Part shown: in pieces, positions 37,691 through 45,178 of the stretch
Position numbering within the stretch: position 1 is the first letter of the stretch
Layout of the letters: each line of letters begins with the position of its first letter
Assembly: GCA_937929815.1 (NCBI GenBank)
Contig: CALFUW010000059.1
Coordinates: 1-58,151 of the forward strand
Reading direction: 5' to 3'
Length of the DNA: 58,151 nt
Source of the DNA: an uncultured Flavobacteriales bacterium
Lineage (GTDB): Bacteria > Bacteroidota > Bacteroidia > Flavobacteriales > Schleiferiaceae
The notes under the pieces: model-generated
Database searches by the model: none
Seen by the model: only the letters and a program-made list of their open reading frames with translations
What the model was told of the DNA's origin: nothing
Position numbers and translations under genes: made by a program

Positions 37691-38023
37691 GACCTGAATT
37701 TTTTTTATTCACAACACGCAATGCAAGCGCATGTTCAACGGTTGAGATTTTAAGTAGCTTGCTCATGAATGTTTTGCATGTCAGTTGGGTGGCTTTTGGC
37801 AGTGGTTAATTGTTGTAGGATTTTTTAGGAGGAAATGCGGTTTTGGGGTCACTTTGTACACGACATATAAGGTATAAACTTTCTATGGAGTTGTTGAGTG
37901 GATTTTTTCAGTATTTAATGTACTGAGAGAAAGGTTTTACATGGCACATTGATTCAATGGCGAGAATGACCGAATGACTTCGTGCAGGGGGACTTTTAAT
38001 CGATCCGGAATGGGCAATGAAGG
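37691..38023. other. Intergenic stretch without a recognisable gene
   Basis: 333 bases between the pterin dehydratase and wecB. I see no tRNA-like fold, strong hairpin terminator or convincing small frame. It separates two minus-strand genes, so the region nearer the dehydratase should hold its promoter, but no perfect TAnnTTTG box is visible on that strand. Confidence 0.5.
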
Positions 38024-39112
38024 CTAAGAGAGGTACAGTTTAATTTCATCTGCAATTCTCAGCGCAGCATCTCCTTTGCCATACAAATCTTTTTCAAAAT
38101 CGGGAGAAGACTGTACCCCCTTGTGAAAAGCTGCTGCGATGCGGTCTGACTGCCAGCCGGCGAGAATATTGTATCCACCCTCGACGAGCTCTACCCATTC
38201 GGTCTCTTCGCGCAGAGTGATACAGGGTTTTTTGAAGAAAAAAGCTTCTTTTTGTAGTCCACCACTGTCTGTCAGTACTGCCCGGCATGCATCCAGTAAA
38301 ACCAGCATGTCAAAATACCCTACCGGATCGATACATTGAAATTTCGGTACGATGGTGTGGGATTGAAGCATCTTGCGTGTGCGGGGGTGCAGGGGTACAA
38401 TTACAGGTATTTCGGCGTGTATGAGGTTCAGCCCATTGACTATGCCGGCGAGTCGCTCGGGGTTATCCGTGTTTTCCTGGCGGTGTATCGTGGCCAGGAC
38501 AAAAGTTTTGCCCGACAGATTCAGATCTTTTAGGATGCTGGTCGAAGTTTTGGCCTTCTGCACATAATACAATGCCGTATCGTACATCACATCTCCGGAC
38601 CTTACAATTTTTGAGGAGAAATGGGAGTAGCCCTCATTCATCAGATTTTGAATGGCAGTCTCCGTAGGGCAAAAGAGAAGGGAAGAAATTCTGTCGGTTA
38701 CGATCCGGTTGATTTCTTCAGGCATCTTCATGTTGAATGACCTCAGCCCGGCCTCGACGTGTATGACCGGAATATGTAGTTTCACAGCTGCCAAAGCCCC
38801 TGCCAGGGTGGAGTTTGTGTCGCCAAACACCATTACGGCAGAGGGATTTTCCTGCAGGATGATGCGCTCTATTCCTTCTATCATGCGACCTGTCATGGCA
38901 CCATGTGAAAGAGAGTGTATCTCGAGCCGGTGTGTAGGCTGAGGGATTTCCATTTCCCTGAAAAAGACATCCGACATTTTCTCATCAAAGTGCTGGCCGG
39001 TGTGCACAATAATTTCTCGGATACCAATGCGTTTAAAGGCACGACTCACGGCAGCGGCCTTGATGAATTGGGGTCGTGCTCCCAAAACGGTTAGAATTTT
39101 ATGATCTGACAT
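38024..39112 (-). CDS. wecB: UDP-N-acetylglucosamine 2-epimerase (non-hydrolysing)
   Basis: 362 residues. Family blocks are VLGARPQFIKAAAVSRAF, the TGQHFDEKMSDVFF stretch, VFGDTNSTLAGALAA, HVEAGLRSFN, MPEEINRIVTD and LTDSGGLQKEAFF. It interconverts UDP-GlcNAc and UDP-ManNAc for surface polysaccharide or enterobacterial-antigen-like glycan synthesis, in the cytoplasm. The start overlaps the end of the glycosyltransferase gene upstream (39099) by 14 bases, so the pair is one operon. An asparagine synthetase gene is divergent from it, as often seen in polysaccharide loci. Confidence 0.95.
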   Translation of the reverse strand: MSDHKILTVLGARPQFIKAAAVSRAFKRIGIREIIVHTGQHFDEKMSDVFFREMEIPQPTHRLEIHSLSHGAMTGRMIEGIERIILQENPSAVMVFGDTNSTLAGALAAVKLHIPVIHVEAGLRSFNMKMPEEINRIVTDRISSLLFCPTETAIQNLMNEGYSHFSSKIVRSGDVMYDTALYYVQKAKTSTSILKDLNLSGKTFVLATIHRQENTDNPERLAGIVNGLNLIHAEIPVIVPLHPRTRKMLQSHTIVPKFQCIDPVGYFDMLVLLDACRAVLTDSGGLQKEAFFFKKPCITLREETEWVELVEGGYNILAGWQSDRIAAAFHKGVQSSPDFEKDLYGKGDAALRIADEIKLYLS

Positions 39113-40403
39113 GTAGATGGTGAATTATATCGGAAATTTTTTTTGCAATATTTTTTCTCGAAAATGCTTGTATGGTGTCGGATTGAACGGTTAATGTATT
39201 TGATTTAAACCTTTCATATAAATCCGTAAGAACGGATACAGCCTTCTCAAAATTTTCGAACCCGATGGTGTCGCCGGCTTTTGTTTCCCTTAATATCTGG
39301 CTCATATCTCCATCCTCAGGACCAATGCCCAGGATGTACCGGCCGGCGGCCAGGTATTCGAAAAGTTTTCCGGTGATGATGCCGGCAGCATTCGGAGTAT
39401 TGTTGACGACAAGCAGATTAATCCGGGAAGATTTTTGATATTTCAAAGCTTCGCTTCTGGGGACAAACGGGATATGGTCCAGGTGATTTCTGAGTCCATT
39501 CTCGTCTATGCTTTTGAGAATGCTTCCATCTACTTTTCCAACCAGACGAATGAGGAGATCCCTGCTGAAGTCCTCTTTTATCTCACACAGATTTTTCAGA
39601 CTTTTCCACAAAACATCCGGATTGCGTGTTGGCGGCATGGTACCAACGTGTGTAATGACAAATCTGCTGTCAGGAACTTCCTCTGCGGCATCAAAATCAT
39701 CCATATCAAAGCCATTGGATATAAGGTAAACTGGTGTGCGGGTCTTGGACTCAAATTCTTTTTTCATGTCATTTGATACAACAAGTACTGCATCCGCAGT
39801 ATCGAGGACCTTTTTTTCCAGGCGATGATGCCGGTCATCTGCCCATTTTGTCAATTTTAAATCTGCGTAATAATCAATATTCGTCCACGGATCTCTGAAA
39901 TCCGCTATCCATTTAATGTCAAATATTTTTTTCAGACCTAGTCCGATCAAATGCATCGAATGGGGAGGTCCGGTAGTGATCAGGGTATCAACAGGATTCT
40001 TTTTTAAATAATCGGACAAAAAGTTTACAGATGGTCTTATCCAGAAAACGCGTGCATCAGGAATAAACACATTGCCTCGAATCCAAACCCCAAGTTCGCC
40101 AATCAAGGATTTTTTTTTACCTAGTTGTGTAAATCCAAAACCGGTCTCTTTTTTCTTAATTCCAGTCAAAAACTGGTAGATGGAGTAAGGTTCAAAAATT
40201 CGGGTCTTAAGAATAACGATACCACTGGGCACCTCGCCAGATGTCGAGGGATCTTCGTAGATCAATTCGGGATTTTCAGGCGTGTAAATAAGTGGTTGCC
40301 AATTCAGATCGAGCAGGTGTTTCGAAAACCTGAGCCATCTCTGCACGGCTATCCCTCCCGAAGGCGGCCAGTAGTAGGTGACGATGAGGACCTTGTTGTT
40401 CAA
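39099..40403 (-). CDS. Glycosyltransferase family 4-like
   Basis: 434 residues. The N-terminus LIVTYYWPPSGGIAVQRWLRFSKHL is the standard donor/acceptor Rossmann start of GT4 enzymes. It contains ITTGPPHSMHLIGLGLKKIFDIKWIADFRDPWTN (two adjacent blocks near residue 150) and the C-terminal GKLFEYLAAGRYILGIGPEDGD block that binds the nucleotide sugar. The start is TTG at 40403 (peptide MNNKVLIVTYYW), supported by a consensus -7 box at 40433-40440 that gives a leader of about 24 bases. It transfers a sugar to a surface glycan; the specific sugar is unknown. It is coupled to wecB. Confidence 0.87.
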   Translation of the reverse strand: MNNKVLIVTYYWPPSGGIAVQRWLRFSKHLLDLNWQPLIYTPENPELIYEDPSTSGEVPSGIVILKTRIFEPYSIYQFLTGIKKKETGFGFTQLGKKKSLIGELGVWIRGNVFIPDARVFWIRPSVNFLSDYLKKNPVDTLITTGPPHSMHLIGLGLKKIFDIKWIADFRDPWTNIDYYADLKLTKWADDRHHRLEKKVLDTADAVLVVSNDMKKEFESKTRTPVYLISNGFDMDDFDAAEEVPDSRFVITHVGTMPPTRNPDVLWKSLKNLCEIKEDFSRDLLIRLVGKVDGSILKSIDENGLRNHLDHIPFVPRSEALKYQKSSRINLLVVNNTPNAAGIITGKLFEYLAAGRYILGIGPEDGDMSQILRETKAGDTIGFENFEKAVSVLTDLYERFKSNTLTVQSDTIQAFSRKNIAKKISDIIHHLHVRS

Positions 40404-40432
40404 TGCAGGGTAATAAATGCCTAATCAGCGGG

Positions 40433-40440
40433 CAAAAGTA
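40433..40440 (-). promoter_or_regulatory. -7 promoter box of the glycosyltransferase-wecB operon
   Basis: The minus strand reads TACTTTTG (perfect TAnnTTTG), 29 bases upstream of the TTG start. Confidence 0.55.
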
Positions 40441-40565
40441 CATCGTCTGTTTAAAGGTGCTTCCACAGAATTGTCCGCTGTCAATAGTTCCGGGGATTGT
40501 ATGGCACAACCAATCAGACACCGTAATTAGTTTTTTAATGTTATTTTCAAATCTAAAGGCATTGA

Positions 40566-40573
40566 TATGTTTG
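40566..40573 (+). promoter_or_regulatory. -7 promoter box of the asparagine synthetase gene
   Basis: TATGTTTG matches TAnnTTTG exactly and lies 24 bases before the ATG at 40598. It lies inside the longer open frame that begins at 40403, so it supports the downstream start. Confidence 0.6.
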
Positions 40574-40597
40574 CCTTTCGAAAATTATTCATACAAA

Positions 40598-42424
40598 ATG
40601 TGCGGAATCTCCGGGTTTGTGGACAGGCGATTGGCCGACGAAGAGGCCAGACATGTTCTGAGTCAAATGGTAAAGAGTCAGGCACATCGCGGCCCGGATG
40701 ATTTTGGGACGGAAAATCCCACAAAGGGGGTATGGTTTGGCCATAATCGCCTATCTATCATTGACTTATCGTCTGATGGCCATCAGCCAATGGCCCGTAA
40801 CCACCTCACCATTACATACAATGGAGAAATTTATAATTACCTGGAAATCAAAACTGAATTAGAATCTCTTGGATATAGATTCACAAGCAAGTCTGATACA
40901 GAAGTAATACTCTATGCCTATGCGCAGTGGGGTACCGGATGCGTAGAGCGCTTCAGGGGAATGTGGGCATTTGCCATCTGGGATGAAAGCGAAAAAACAC
41001 TCTTCTGCAGCCGTGACCGTTTTGGAATAAAACCCTTTCACTATGTCTGCGATGATGAGTCTGTCTACTTTTCAAGCGAAATAAAAGCGCTGAAATACTC
41101 CAGATTGTATTCAAGTGAGCTGAATCCATTTCAACTGATGCGCGATATTCAGCTCGGATGGTCTGTGTATTCAGATGAAACACATTATTTGAAAATCAAA
41201 CAACTAAGACCCGGAGAAAATCTCATATTCAAAGCCGGAAAACTTTCCTTGATTCCATATTACCGCCTCATCGCCCGTCCTATGGACAGAGGAGAAACAA
41301 ATCTTTCAATGGAATTTAGAAACCGGTTTTTTGACAGCATTCGTCTGCATATGCGCGCCGATGTAGAGGTGGGAAGCACTTTCAGTGGCGGGATTGATAG
41401 TTCTGCTGTGGTCTGTGCGGTACAGCATATCTACCATCCCGATAGATTTCAAACCTTCACTGTATGGTATGAGCAAGCCGATGAGAGGCCGTTTGCCAGT
41501 CAGGTATGGAAGATGTATCCGTCAATAGTGCATCACACGCTTCAGCCTGATACATCTGAGCTGTCTGAGGCATATATCCGCGCAACCCGCCAGTATGACA
41601 TTCCGGTATCCGGCAGTTCGTATTTGTCGCAGTATTTTGTGATGAAATATGCCCATCAGTGCGGAATAAAGGTGCTGCTCGACGGTCAAGGCAGTGACGA
41701 ATATCTGATGGGATACCTCCATTCACTCTACCGGCTCTTTGCCACCTATCTCAGAAGGGGAAGCGTAGCCGCATTTGTCAGGGAGCTTTTCACTTTTAGC
41801 AAAATGCAGCATTGGAAAGCACCGAAGGTTGCAGACCTGGTGTTTAAGTCGCTGCTCAGCACATTTTTATCCGAGCACAATCTGTATAAACTGGAATATC
41901 ATCATTTTTATCCCAATGCTTTCCGGGGGGGAGAGGATACACCTTTCTTTCTGCCAATTGCGGATCCGGAGCCCCTCCGAAACTTTTCCTGGCATCTGAT
42001 TTACAGCACGATCTTGCAGACTTTGCTAATGCATGAAGACCGCAACTCCATGGCTTTCAGCATAGAGGCACGTGTGCCCTTCCTGGATCATCTGCTGGTA
42101 GAATTTGGATTCAGCGCACCCCTGAAGGAAAAAATTTCCAATGGATATACTAAACACATTCTGAGAAAAGCCCTATCTGACATCATGCCGGACAATATCA
42201 CCTGGAGAATTGACAAAAAAGGATTTGTAACCCCCGGTGAAGTAATCTGGCTGAGAAATCAGCTGCGCTGGCTGCTCGACGAATCCATGGAACTGCCGGG
42301 AATAGATGCAAGGGTTTGGAAACAAGAGAAGAAGAAATTCTTGACAGGGAATGACAAAAATGCCCGATGGATTTGGCGGGTAGCCTCTGCCAATTACTGG
42401 TATAAAACATTGAATGTATCGTAA
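40598..42424 (+). CDS. asnB: Asparagine synthetase (glutamine-hydrolysing), AsnB-like
   Basis: I start at ATG 40598 because the cysteine after the first Met must be residue 2: MCGISGFVD exposes Cys2 as the N-terminal nucleophile of the class II glutaminase domain. The frame is open upstream to 40403, but that part has no domain and contains a promoter box. In order: glutaminase domain (residues 1-about 200, with RGPDDFG, NGEIYNYLEI, GTGCVERFRGMWAFAIWDE), then ATP-pyrophosphatase synthase domain with FSGGIDSSAVV and LLDGQGSDEYLMGY. 608 residues. It forms asparagine, or in surface-glycan loci an amide on a sugar acid. The divergent wecB pair suggests the latter is possible. Confidence 0.9.
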   Translation: MCGISGFVDRRLADEEARHVLSQMVKSQAHRGPDDFGTENPTKGVWFGHNRLSIIDLSSDGHQPMARNHLTITYNGEIYNYLEIKTELESLGYRFTSKSDTEVILYAYAQWGTGCVERFRGMWAFAIWDESEKTLFCSRDRFGIKPFHYVCDDESVYFSSEIKALKYSRLYSSELNPFQLMRDIQLGWSVYSDETHYLKIKQLRPGENLIFKAGKLSLIPYYRLIARPMDRGETNLSMEFRNRFFDSIRLHMRADVEVGSTFSGGIDSSAVVCAVQHIYHPDRFQTFTVWYEQADERPFASQVWKMYPSIVHHTLQPDTSELSEAYIRATRQYDIPVSGSSYLSQYFVMKYAHQCGIKVLLDGQGSDEYLMGYLHSLYRLFATYLRRGSVAAFVRELFTFSKMQHWKAPKVADLVFKSLLSTFLSEHNLYKLEYHHFYPNAFRGGEDTPFFLPIADPEPLRNFSWHLIYSTILQTLLMHEDRNSMAFSIEARVPFLDHLLVEFGFSAPLKEKISNGYTKHILRKALSDIMPDNITWRIDKKGFVTPGEVIWLRNQLRWLLDESMELPGIDARVWKQEKKKFLTGNDKNARWIWRVASANYWYKTLNVS

Positions 42425-42503
42425 ATCCTCGGCACATGACACGATTGCATTCAAATTCCTGAAACACGGTCTTCGCTAATTCGAACTTTTCCCCGTGGAA
42501 AAA

Positions 42504-42511
42504 TACCTTTG
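42504..42511 (+). promoter_or_regulatory. -7 promoter box of rlmN, four bases from the ATG
   Basis: TACCTTTG is a perfect TAnnTTTG match and is identical to the smpB box. Only four bases (42512-42515) separate it from ATG 42516, so the transcript would be close to leaderless. The box lies downstream of a GTG at 42495, which therefore cannot be the start. Confidence 0.62.
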
Positions 42512-42515
42512 TGCC

Positions 42516-43592
42516 ATGAAACCGGATCTTCGATCCCTTAGTCGCGATAAGTTAGAACAGTACATCCTGTCCCTGGGCGAAAAACCATTCAGAGCCCGTC
42601 AGATTGAGACGTGGCTGTGGCAAAAAAACTGTACTGACTTTGACCAAATGAGCGACCTTCCTAAATCGCTGAGGCAAAAGATCGCTGAGGACTATTCCAT
42701 TCACATCATTCAAGTAGACCAAATACAGCGAAGTGCGGATGGTACAATAAAAAATGCCGTGAGGCTTCGGGACGGTCTCGTGGTCGAAAGTGTGCTGATA
42801 CCCACAGATAGGCGGATCACTGCCTGTATCTCAAGTCAGGTAGGATGTAGCCTTGATTGCAGGTTTTGTGCCACCGCCCGACTGAAGCGAATGAGAAACC
42901 TCGATGCACAAGAGATCTTTGACCAGGTCGTAGCCATTCGAGAGCAGGCCAGACTCTACTTTGATCGCCAGCTGACCAACATTGTATATATGGGTATGGG
43001 CGAACCACTGCTCAATTATTCCAACGTAATTCGCTCCATTGAAAAAATCACTTCCTCAGACGGCCTTGGCATGTCTGCCCGGCGAATTACCCTTAGCACT
43101 GTGGGCATAGCCAAAATGATCAAGACCCTGGCCGACGACAACCCCGGTGTCCGACTGGCAGTCTCTCTGCATTCCGCGATCGATGAAGTGCGGTCGCGCA
43201 TCATGCCCATTAATCAGAGCAATGACCTCTGTACACTCACAGAAGCACTCGAATATTGGTATGCCCGTACCAAAAGCAGAATTACATTCGAATACGTAGT
43301 ATGGAAAAATATAAACGATCGCGATGAAGACATTCGGGCTTTGGTCAAGCTCTGCAAGCGTTTACCCGCCAAGGTAAATCTGATTGAGTACAATGCCATT
43401 GGTGATCCTAATTTTGAACAAGCCGAGCCACACCGCATCGAAGCGTATAAAAATGCCCTCGAAGATATTGGGGTCATTGCAAAAATCCGCAGAAGCCGAG
43501 GCAAAGACATTGACGCAGCCTGCGGACAATTAGCCAACAAAAACGACGTTGCATTCGAAACACTACAAAAAAGCAAAACAGATTCTTTCTAG
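42516..43592 (+). CDS. rlmN: 23S rRNA (adenine-2503-C2)-methyltransferase
   Basis: 358 residues from ATG 42516, decided by the promoter box immediately upstream. The radical-SAM cluster motif is GCSLDCRFCATARLKRM (Cys-x3-Cys-x2-Cys). Other blocks are MGMGEPLLNYSNV, ITLSTVGI, LAVSLHSA and VVWKNINDR. The essential C-terminal cysteine is in AACGQLANK. The enzyme methylates C2 of A2503 in 23S rRNA and A37 in some tRNAs. It ends the conserved stretch: directly downstream begin an element-like inverted repeat and the arsenic-type cluster. Confidence 0.96.
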   Translation: MKPDLRSLSRDKLEQYILSLGEKPFRARQIETWLWQKNCTDFDQMSDLPKSLRQKIAEDYSIHIIQVDQIQRSADGTIKNAVRLRDGLVVESVLIPTDRRITACISSQVGCSLDCRFCATARLKRMRNLDAQEIFDQVVAIREQARLYFDRQLTNIVYMGMGEPLLNYSNVIRSIEKITSSDGLGMSARRITLSTVGIAKMIKTLADDNPGVRLAVSLHSAIDEVRSRIMPINQSNDLCTLTEALEYWYARTKSRITFEYVVWKNINDRDEDIRALVKLCKRLPAKVNLIEYNAIGDPNFEQAEPHRIEAYKNALEDIGVIAKIRRSRGKDIDAACGQLANKNDVAFETLQKSKTDSF

Positions 43593-43614
43593 CAATTAGC
43601 AGTACTCATAATTT

Positions 43615-43750
43615 TACAAAATCCTCTATTACAAACTAAATTAGTAGAAGACAAATTACTTAAACTACTTTTTGGTGCGTTATTGAGTTAAACTCCAATC
43701 AGTAGACAACCACCGTCAACAAAGAAAATTTGTAATAGAGTATACAAAAT
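43615..43750. repeat. Short MITE-like element with inverted and direct repeats
   Basis: A perfect 12-bp inverted repeat, CTCTATTACAAA (43624-43635) and TTTGTAATAGAG (43729-43740), is bracketed by an 8-bp direct repeat TACAAAAT at 43615-43622 and 43743-43750. The internal 93 bases have no frame. The layout resembles a small non-autonomous insertion with a target-site duplication, placed exactly at the left border of the arsenic-type cluster. The region is AT-rich, so chance is not excluded. Confidence 0.42.
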
Positions 43751-43859
43751 TTGTTCATTGGTTCATCTTCAAATAATATTTCAAATAAAACAAGGCATTA
43801 ATGCTTTTGAATAAAATTATACATATTTTTGAAGACTAGAGACTTTATTTGAACTTTCT

Positions 43860-44159
43860 TTGAAAATTAAGAACAATTATTTTACTGAAGAACAAGAGCA
43901 AACAGCAAGGTTTGCCAAAGCCTTGGGGCACCCTGTCCGCATAGCCATTTTGGAACTGCTTAATTCTCAGACGTGCTGCTACCACGGCGATATGGCCGAA
44001 GAACTTCCCATTGCCAAATCAACCCTCTCACAACATTTGAAAGAGCTGAAAGACGCAGGTTTGATTCAAGGCGATATTACACCCCCATCCACACGATACT
44101 GCATCAACCGAGAGAATTTTGAGCTTGCCAAAGCTTTGTTTAACAAGCTTTTGAGATAA
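43860..44159 (+). CDS. arsR: ArsR/SmtB-family transcriptional regulator
   Basis: 99 residues. The winged helix-turn-helix is clear: ARFAKALGHPVRIAILELL, then the recognition helix AKSTLSQHLKELKDAGLI, then the wing with TPPSTRYCI. Candidate metalloid-sensing residues are the pair Cys39-Cys40 with His42 (TCCYHGD), placed like the sensor site of ArsR proteins that use cysteines near the DNA-binding helix; Cys81 is a third. No in-frame ATG is available, so TTG 43860 (MKIKNNYF) is the start. It probably represses the genes downstream; two matching palindromes lie between it and the next gene. Confidence 0.88.
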   Translation: MKIKNNYFTEEQEQTARFAKALGHPVRIAILELLNSQTCCYHGDMAEELPIAKSTLSQHLKELKDAGLIQGDITPPSTRYCINRENFELAKALFNKLLR

Positions 44160-44175
44160 TTTTTTTTGAAATGCG

Positions 44176-44191
44176 TTCGTAATTCTACGAA
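44176..44191. promoter_or_regulatory. Putative ArsR operator, site 1
   Basis: Perfect palindrome TTCGTA-ATTC-TACGAA, 16 bp. Its arms are the same as in site 2 (centre-to-centre 29 bp). It lies just downstream of arsR, in the promoter region of the next gene. Assignment to ArsR is inference from position and symmetry. Confidence 0.6.
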
Positions 44192-44202
44192 TTTCGAATT
44201 TG

Positions 44203-44222
44203 TGTTCGTATATTTGCGAACA
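44203..44222. promoter_or_regulatory. Putative ArsR operator, site 2, covering a -7 box
   Basis: TGTTCG (44203-44208) and CGAACA (44217-44222) form a 6-bp inverted repeat; the 16-bp core TTCGTATATTTGCGAA has the same layout as site 1. TATATTTG at 44209-44216, a perfect TAnnTTTG -7 box, fills its centre. A repressor bound here would block transcription of the cluster directly. Confidence 0.62.
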
Positions 44223-44244
44223 AATTGATTTAATTGCAAAAAAC

Positions 44245-44478
44245 ATGACAGAGATTAAAGTCCTGGGCCCCGGTTGCCCAAAGTGCAAAACCACCTACAA
44301 TAATGTACTAGAAGCACTCAAACAAACAGGCATTGAAGCCAATGTGGTAAAAGTAGAAGACATTGAAGAAATGATGAAGTACAATGTGCTCACCACGCCC
44401 GTTTTGATGATTGATGAAGAAATCAAAATAAAAGGCAGAGTGGCTCAGGTAAATGAAATTATTGAACTTTTGAGATGA
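44245..44478 (+). CDS. Small thioredoxin-fold protein with CPKC motif (ArsE-like)
   Basis: 77 residues starting at ATG 44245; a longer frame from 44200 would run through the operator. It opens TEIKVLGPGCPKCKTTYNNV with the redox pair Cys11-Cys14, and has the cis-Pro TTPVLMIDEEIKIKG, as in the 'redox-active disulfide protein 2' family. In ArsEFG-type arsenic loci a protein of this type stands first, so I infer an ArsE-like role: electron or thiol supply to the membrane components. Downstream spacer begins on its own stop codon. Alternative: a general mini-thioredoxin. Confidence 0.82.
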   Translation: MTEIKVLGPGCPKCKTTYNNVLEALKQTGIEANVVKVEDIEEMMKYNVLTTPVLMIDEEIKIKGRVAQVNEIIELLR

Positions 44479-44604
44479 TTTGAAGATGAATTGATGATAT
44501 GATTTGAAGATGAATTGTTGATATGATGAAATGATGAATCAAATCAAACAATCTTCAAATCAACTAATCTTCAAATCAAACAATCTTCAAATCAAACCAT
44601 CAAC
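44477..44604. repeat. Octamer-phased inverted repeat array A
   Basis: The 129-base spacer between the CPKC gene and the rhodanese gene is nearly all repeat. The left half has a 24-bp direct repeat (44477-44500 and 44501-44524, one mismatch) beginning GATTTGAAGAT. The right half has three copies of the inverse, ATCTTCAAATC, at 44551, 44567 and 44583 (16-bp period). Most octamers start with GAT. The two arms can pair over 11 bp per copy. Confidence 0.9.
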
Positions 44605-44607
44605 GAT

Positions 44608-44991
44608 ATGGAAAATCAAACATTAGTAAAAGAAATTTGCCCAACTACCACGCAAAAATGGGTAAAAAACGGAGCATTATTAGTAGATGTCCGTGAAAAA
44701 GACGAAGTAGCTCAATTAGCGTATGACGTTCCCAACATCATTAACATTCCGCTTAGCGAATTTGAAGAACGCTATAGCGAAATTCCTAGAGACCAACCGG
44801 TAGTAATGGTTTGCAAAGGTGGTGGAAGAAGTTTAAGAGCCGCTGCATTTTTAGTAAATCATGGCTATACCAATGTAGTGAATATGCAACACGGAATTGC
44901 TCGTTGGGTGCAAAAAGGCTTCCCTACCAAAGGCGATACATCGGTGGTTACGGGTAACGGTTCGTGTTGTTCAAGTTCGGGTTGTTGCTGA
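44608..44991 (+). CDS. Rhodanese-like protein with cysteine-rich tail
   Basis: 127 residues. One rhodanese domain: LLVDVREKDEVAQLAYDVPNIINIPL and the active-site loop VVMVCKGGGRSLRAAAFL with the catalytic Cys69. The last 12 residues GNGSCCSSSGCC add four cysteines in two pairs, outside the domain. Rhodaneses carry persulfide sulfur; the Cys tail suggests that this one also binds a thiophilic metal or metalloid. It sits after the CPKC gene and before the ArsP-like permease, each separated by repeat spacers. The TGA stop overlaps the first unit of spacer B. Confidence 0.85.
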   Translation: MENQTLVKEICPTTTQKWVKNGALLVDVREKDEVAQLAYDVPNIINIPLSEFEERYSEIPRDQPVVMVCKGGGRSLRAAAFLVNHGYTNVVNMQHGIARWVQKGFPTKGDTSVVTGNGSCCSSSGCC

Positions 44992-45177
44992 TTTGAAAAT
45001 TCGTTGATTTGAAGATGAAACGATTTGAAGATTAGATGATTTGAATATTTATTAACTTGATTGGTCAATCTTCAAATCAAATCATCAACCCATCTTCAAA
45101 TCATATTATCAACACATTTTCAAATCAACAAATCTTCAAATCAAATAATCTTCAAATCAAATAATCTTCAAATCAAC
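44990..45177. repeat. Octamer-phased inverted repeat array B
   Basis: The 187-base spacer between the rhodanese and permease genes. Forward units (GATTTGAA...) start at 44990, 45006, 45022 and 45038, exactly 16 bp apart. Inverse units (ATCTTCAAATC, one with a TT variant) start at 45068, 45092, 45116, 45132, 45148 and 45164, so 24, 24, 16, 16 and 16 bp apart. About 20 bases form the loop between the arms. No frame is present. Confidence 0.9.
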
Positions 45178-45178
45178 T

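Noticed and set aside
40403-40597. Long N-terminal extension of asparagine synthetase
   Set aside because: The class II glutaminase needs Cys at residue 2, which fixes ATG 40598; a -7 promoter box lies inside the extension.
42495-42515. GTG start of rlmN
   Set aside because: The only consensus promoter box (42504-42511) lies downstream of this GTG.
43764-43790. Further copies of the array core upstream of arsR (ATCTTCAAATA...)
   Set aside because: Only one imperfect match and one weak match 12 bp apart, off the 8-bp grid; probably chance in AT-rich DNA.
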